Positions 53,879 to 55,970 of a DNA stretch of 55,970 bases are shown piece by piece; within the stretch, counting starts at the first letter, position 1; every line of letters starts with the position of its first letter. The position numbers and the translations under genes are program-made. Below the pieces are notes generated by a model. It searched no databases and was not told where the DNA came from. It saw only the letters and a program-made list of their open reading frames with translations. The stretch is from Pseudoselenomonas ruminantium (lineage in GTDB: Bacteria; Bacillota; Negativicutes; Selenomonadales; Selenomonadaceae), in the NCBI GenBank assembly GCA_902781305.1, contig CACZIV010000011.1:1-55970 (forward strand), in the 5' to 3' direction.

Positions 53879-53913
53879 GCCTTTATACTTCGATGTACTC
53901 GAACGACAACTAT

Positions 53914-54276
53914 TTATTCAAAAGCTCCTCCATTAGCCAGCCAACGCAGAGCCTCCCGTTCGCTGAGGTTAACTCCTTCTATCTGAATGATATTCTGGCT
54001 GGAGCCATTATGCATATCCTTGATGCGGATACGGCCAACTTCCGTCAGATAATCACCATTCAGCGCTTCAATGACATCATGATTTTCCAACTGCGCATCC
54101 ACACGGAACTCAATTACCGAAGCCACCGAATATCCTTCACTGGTATAAATGACGATTTTCTGCCCGTTATCCGTATTAATCAGCCCATAAATACTGCCTC
54201 CAGAAACATGCGCAAAGCACATGCTGGAAAGAGCAATCATCATAGCAGCCACCACAGTCAAAATACGCGTTTTCAT
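53914..54276 (-). CDS. Small secreted protein of unknown function
   Basis: The 120-residue protein begins with a typical signal peptide (MKTRILTVVAAMMIALSSMC, cleavage likely after CFA). The mature part is beta-rich, with YGLINTDNGQKIVIYTSEGY and VGRIRIKDMHNGSSQNIIQI. I recognise no family. ATG at 54276 follows GGAGGAATTGACT. A single-gene unit is likely. Copy B of the twin-hairpin element begins 16 bases past its stop and may end its transcript. Confidence 0.8.
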   Translation of the reverse strand: MKTRILTVVAAMMIALSSMCFAHVSGGSIYGLINTDNGQKIVIYTSEGYSVASVIEFRVDAQLENHDVIEALNGDYLTEVGRIRIKDMHNGSSQNIIQIEGVNLSEREALRWLANGGAFE

Positions 54277-54411
54277 AGTCAATTCCTCCTCATACTTTGT
54301 CTCTATTACACCGCAAGCTATATCTTGCGAGCCCTTACTCCGCAGTTCTTAACTGCTTACACTATAACATACGCATGAGAAGAAAAAGCATTACAGGAAA
54401 TTATAAAATTT

Positions 54412-55020
54412 TTATACACGCACTGATATCATATTGTCCATTAGGCGTTTGACCGGCAGGACCTTCAAAATCAGGCAACAAATAACCAGTTCCGCCGACA
54501 AATAAGAACCATTAAAGACCAGCGAGTACAAAACCGGAGACACGCCCTCCGGTGCATAGCTGCCAAAAAACGCCACACCAGAAATGAAATGACACAGGAA
54601 CCGCCCCGCAAAGGCCGAGCCTGTCCCCCAATATAGATGATTGCGGCAAAGCCCCGCCAGCCCCATAGCCATAAACGGCAGCGGGTAATCAAACAGCACC
54701 TGTACCGGATGCAGGATAAACGGATCTTGCACAATCGATATCATGCCACAGACAAAACCGGCCAACGCTCCCACACCAACGCCGAAGCGATAGGCAATCA
54801 AAATCAGCGGCAGCATACTGCCTGCCGTCACACTCCCTCCCTGAGGCATATGAAAAATGCTAAACTGCTGCAAAACCACCGCCAGTCCCAACAGCAACGC
54901 CGAGGTAACCAGTGTATGCGTATCCAATACCTCGTGACGGACACGCATAAGTCCGATTACCAAAACCAATATCCCTAAAAGTGCCAACAGCACCATGGGT
55001 TGTGCAGCAATCTCCAACAA
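54412..55020 (-). CDS. thiT: Thiamine transporter ThiT (ECF S component)
   Basis: ThiT is the substrate-binding membrane subunit of an energy-coupling factor transporter for thiamine. The 202-residue protein has about six helices and the conserved segments MPQGGSVTAGSMLPLILIAY, HPVQVLFDYPLPFMAMGLAG and CHFISGVAFFGSYAPEG, which shape the thiamine site in characterised ThiT proteins. The ECF ATPases and T subunit are elsewhere. AGGGGATTG precedes the start. I see no TPP riboswitch in the leader. Confidence 0.92.
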   Translation of the reverse strand: MLEIAAQPMVLLALLGILVLVIGLMRVRHEVLDTHTLVTSALLLGLAVVLQQFSIFHMPQGGSVTAGSMLPLILIAYRFGVGVGALAGFVCGMISIVQDPFILHPVQVLFDYPLPFMAMGLAGLCRNHLYWGTGSAFAGRFLCHFISGVAFFGSYAPEGVSPVLYSLVFNGSYLSAELVICCLILKVLPVKRLMDNMISVRV

Positions 55021-55063
55021 TACAATCCCCTGCTTTCTAAATGTCTACCATAATATATTCATG

Positions 55064-55069
55064 ATTATA
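55064..55069 (-). promoter_or_regulatory. Probable -10 box of thiT
   Basis: TATAAT on the minus strand about 45 bases before the thiT ATG; the -35 region is weak. The short leader leaves no room for a TPP riboswitch. Confidence 0.6.
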
Positions 55070-55093
55070 CCCCACACTTAACGTTTTTTCTAC

Positions 55094-55140
55094 TAAAAAT
55101 AAGCTGTGACAAAATGATTTCTCATTCCCACACAGCTTAT
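55094..55140 (-). terminator. Terminator of the flavodoxin gene
   Basis: ATAAGCTGTG (55099-55108) pairs perfectly with CACAGCTTAT (55131-55140), with AATGA/TCATT pairing inside, followed by TTTTTA on the minus strand. Confidence 0.85.
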
Positions 55141-55155
55141 CAAAGGCTTATGCTA

Positions 55156-55701
55156 TTATTTTTTCTGTTTTTTAGCCAAATAGCGTTCCCGCATAACAAG
55201 CTTACGCTCCATCTTAGCAACTATCTGCGCCGCAGCCGCTAAATCCGCTGCATCCGGATGGCTGGCTGCCCTTTTCCAGCGCTCTATGGCCGCAGCCCCG
55301 CCATGCGGGTCATCTGCAGGAGCATTTTTCCGCTTTTCCAGCATAGCGGGATTTATTTTTCCCTGACAGCCAAATGTGCCCAGGATTTCGCAGCCCTTGC
55401 CCAAATGATACCCCGCCCGGGCAAAAGAGGTTATCGCATGCTCACTATTCACCTCTGCCCCATGCGTCTGAAAAAACACGACACGGGCATTTTCCACCTG
55501 CTCAAGGAACGTCAAGGTCACCGGGTCAGGCTGCCCCAGCCGCAGCCAATAACCAATGGCCACGATATCATAAGCCGACAAATCCTTCGGAGCCTCCTGC
55601 ACGCGAAAAACATCTGACTCCTCTGCCGCTCCGGCAATGGCCTCAGCTACCATTTTCGTGTTGCCGGTTACCGAAGAATAAATTACCGCCCATTTGCTCA
55701 A
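55156..55701 (-). CDS. Flavodoxin-family protein
   Basis: This 181-residue protein has the FMN phosphate-binding loop YSSVTGNTKMVAEAIA, then IVAIGYWLRLGQPDP and VVFFQTHGAE, the usual order for flavodoxin-like folds. The C-terminal part adds GTFGCQGKINPAML and a basic helical tail. It probably carries electrons for an unknown partner; BilS-type flavodoxins have a similar CQGK stretch. The start is a TTG after GGGGAGG. The gene ends at its own terminator upstream of thiT. Confidence 0.85.
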   Translation of the reverse strand: MSKWAVIYSSVTGNTKMVAEAIAGAAEESDVFRVQEAPKDLSAYDIVAIGYWLRLGQPDPVTLTFLEQVENARVVFFQTHGAEVNSEHAITSFARAGYHLGKGCEILGTFGCQGKINPAMLEKRKNAPADDPHGGAAAIERWKRAASHPDAADLAAAAQIVAKMERKLVMRERYLAKKQKK

Positions 55702-55793
55702 AACTACCGCCTCCCCAATAGATATGACTTAATTATAATCCAAGAGGCATACTTTTTTCTGTAATTTTTGTTACATGTTGTATCATCATGTTC

Positions 55794-55970
55794 TTATCCA
55801 TCAAATTCCTCAAAATAAGCTATCGTTCGTGCTAACCCTTCATCCAGTGCCACCGAAGGCTGCCATCCCAATTTTTCTAATGCTGCTTCATGGCAAAGCA
55901 TGGAACGATTGATATCCCCGTCTCTAGGCGGAGCAAATTTTGGTTCAACAGACCTGCCTGTTGCCTTTGC
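55794..55970 (-). CDS. NAD-dependent epimerase/dehydratase, C-terminal fragment (cut by window edge)
   Basis: Only the last 58 codons lie in the window. APPRDGDINRSMLCHEAALE and KLGWQPSVALDEGLARTIAY match the C-terminus of short-chain sugar nucleotide epimerases such as UDP-glucose 4-epimerase. The protein ends normally at FEEFDG. Substrate cannot be told from this part. Confidence 0.85.
   Translation of the reverse strand, partial: AKATGRSVEPKFAPPRDGDINRSMLCHEAALEKLGWQPSVALDEGLARTIAYFEEFDG

Larger units (their letters stand above)
53622..53898. repeat. Composite twin-hairpin element, copy B
   Basis: This second copy lies between the htpG promoter and the stop of a small secreted-protein gene. 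It holds hairpin B1 (53659-53741) and hairpin B2 (53797-53878) in opposite orientation, only 55 bases apart (132 in copy A). Its left end reads GTTTACATCGG and its right end, read on the minus strand, GTACATCGA, an imperfect terminal inverted repeat. Flanks and cores align with copy A. The arms differ but remain perfectly complementary. Confidence 0.85.

Noticed and set aside
54311-54330. Short inverted repeat CGCAAG...CTTGCG upstream of the small secreted-protein gene
   Set aside because: Only six base pairs, with no T run or known operator consensus; likely chance.
55021-55090. TPP riboswitch before thiT
   Set aside because: No CTGAGA or other conserved TPP core sequence is present and the leader is too short.

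Overview
The window most likely comes from a diderm Firmicute of the class Negativicutes, probably Selenomonas or a close relative in the Selenomonadaceae. Reasons: Firmicutes-style genes and Shine-Dalgarno sites (AarF-like kinase, CdaA/CdaR, AroH-type chorismate mutase, a HrcA/CIRCE operator, an ECF thiamine S component) sit beside an RND efflux pump with adaptor that needs an outer membrane, an anaerobic DcuB transporter and the anaerobic (cbi-type) cobalamin pathway. This is inferred from gene content; no rRNA or tRNA gene is visible.

Layout. 1-410: the end of an apparent insertion sequence beside a broken Sel1-repeat gene. 410-6293: a type I-F CRISPR locus with 25 repeats and 24 spacers, an AT-rich leader, cas2-3 and cas1, but none of the Cascade/Csy genes csy1-4. 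6365-11638: a minus-strand operon cbiC-cobU-cbiP-cbiB-cobS plus a P-loop kinase. 11743-12140: a decayed OPT transporter. 12301-13980: a chemoreceptor. 14077-19935: a second cobalamin operon (cbiT-cbiF-cbiG-cbiH-cbiJ) led by two genes of unknown function. 20027-31608: uvrB, an HD-GYP protein with a changed HD motif, transketolase, chorismate mutase, AarF kinase, ABC-F ATPase, a glucosaminidase-like protein and an NCS2-like permease. 31673-38350: FAD oxidoreductase, cdaR, cdaA, ilvE, nnrDE and acpS. 38428-40043: motB and motA, the latter with an altered C-terminus. 40274-44484: LysR regulator, dcuB with an internal 42-bp duplication, and an AGCS symporter behind a structured leader. 44550-51425: RND pump and adaptor, a small unknown protein, and a response regulator/histidine kinase pair. 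51540-55970: htpG under CIRCE control, a small secreted protein, thiT, a flavodoxin and the end of a sugar epimerase gene.

The most unusual signal is a composite repeat present twice (23335-23688 and 53622-53898). Each copy holds two long hairpins in opposite orientation around a conserved core that contains GACAAGCTTGTC or a close variant. The 15-18 bp arms are perfectly paired in all four hairpins, but their sequence differs between loci with compensatory changes. I recognise no named element with this form. Both copies lie just after a minus-strand stop codon and just upstream of the next minus-strand promoter.

Other points of interest are the effector-less I-F locus, the apparent frameshifting deletion in motA, the tandem duplication in dcuB, the HD-to-LD change in the HD-GYP protein, and the unassigned leader RNA before the AGCS symporter. 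The two cobalamin operons supply ring-modification and nucleotide-loop steps, but cbiA, cbiD, cbiE, cbiL, a cobaltochelatase, cobT and cobC are not in the window.
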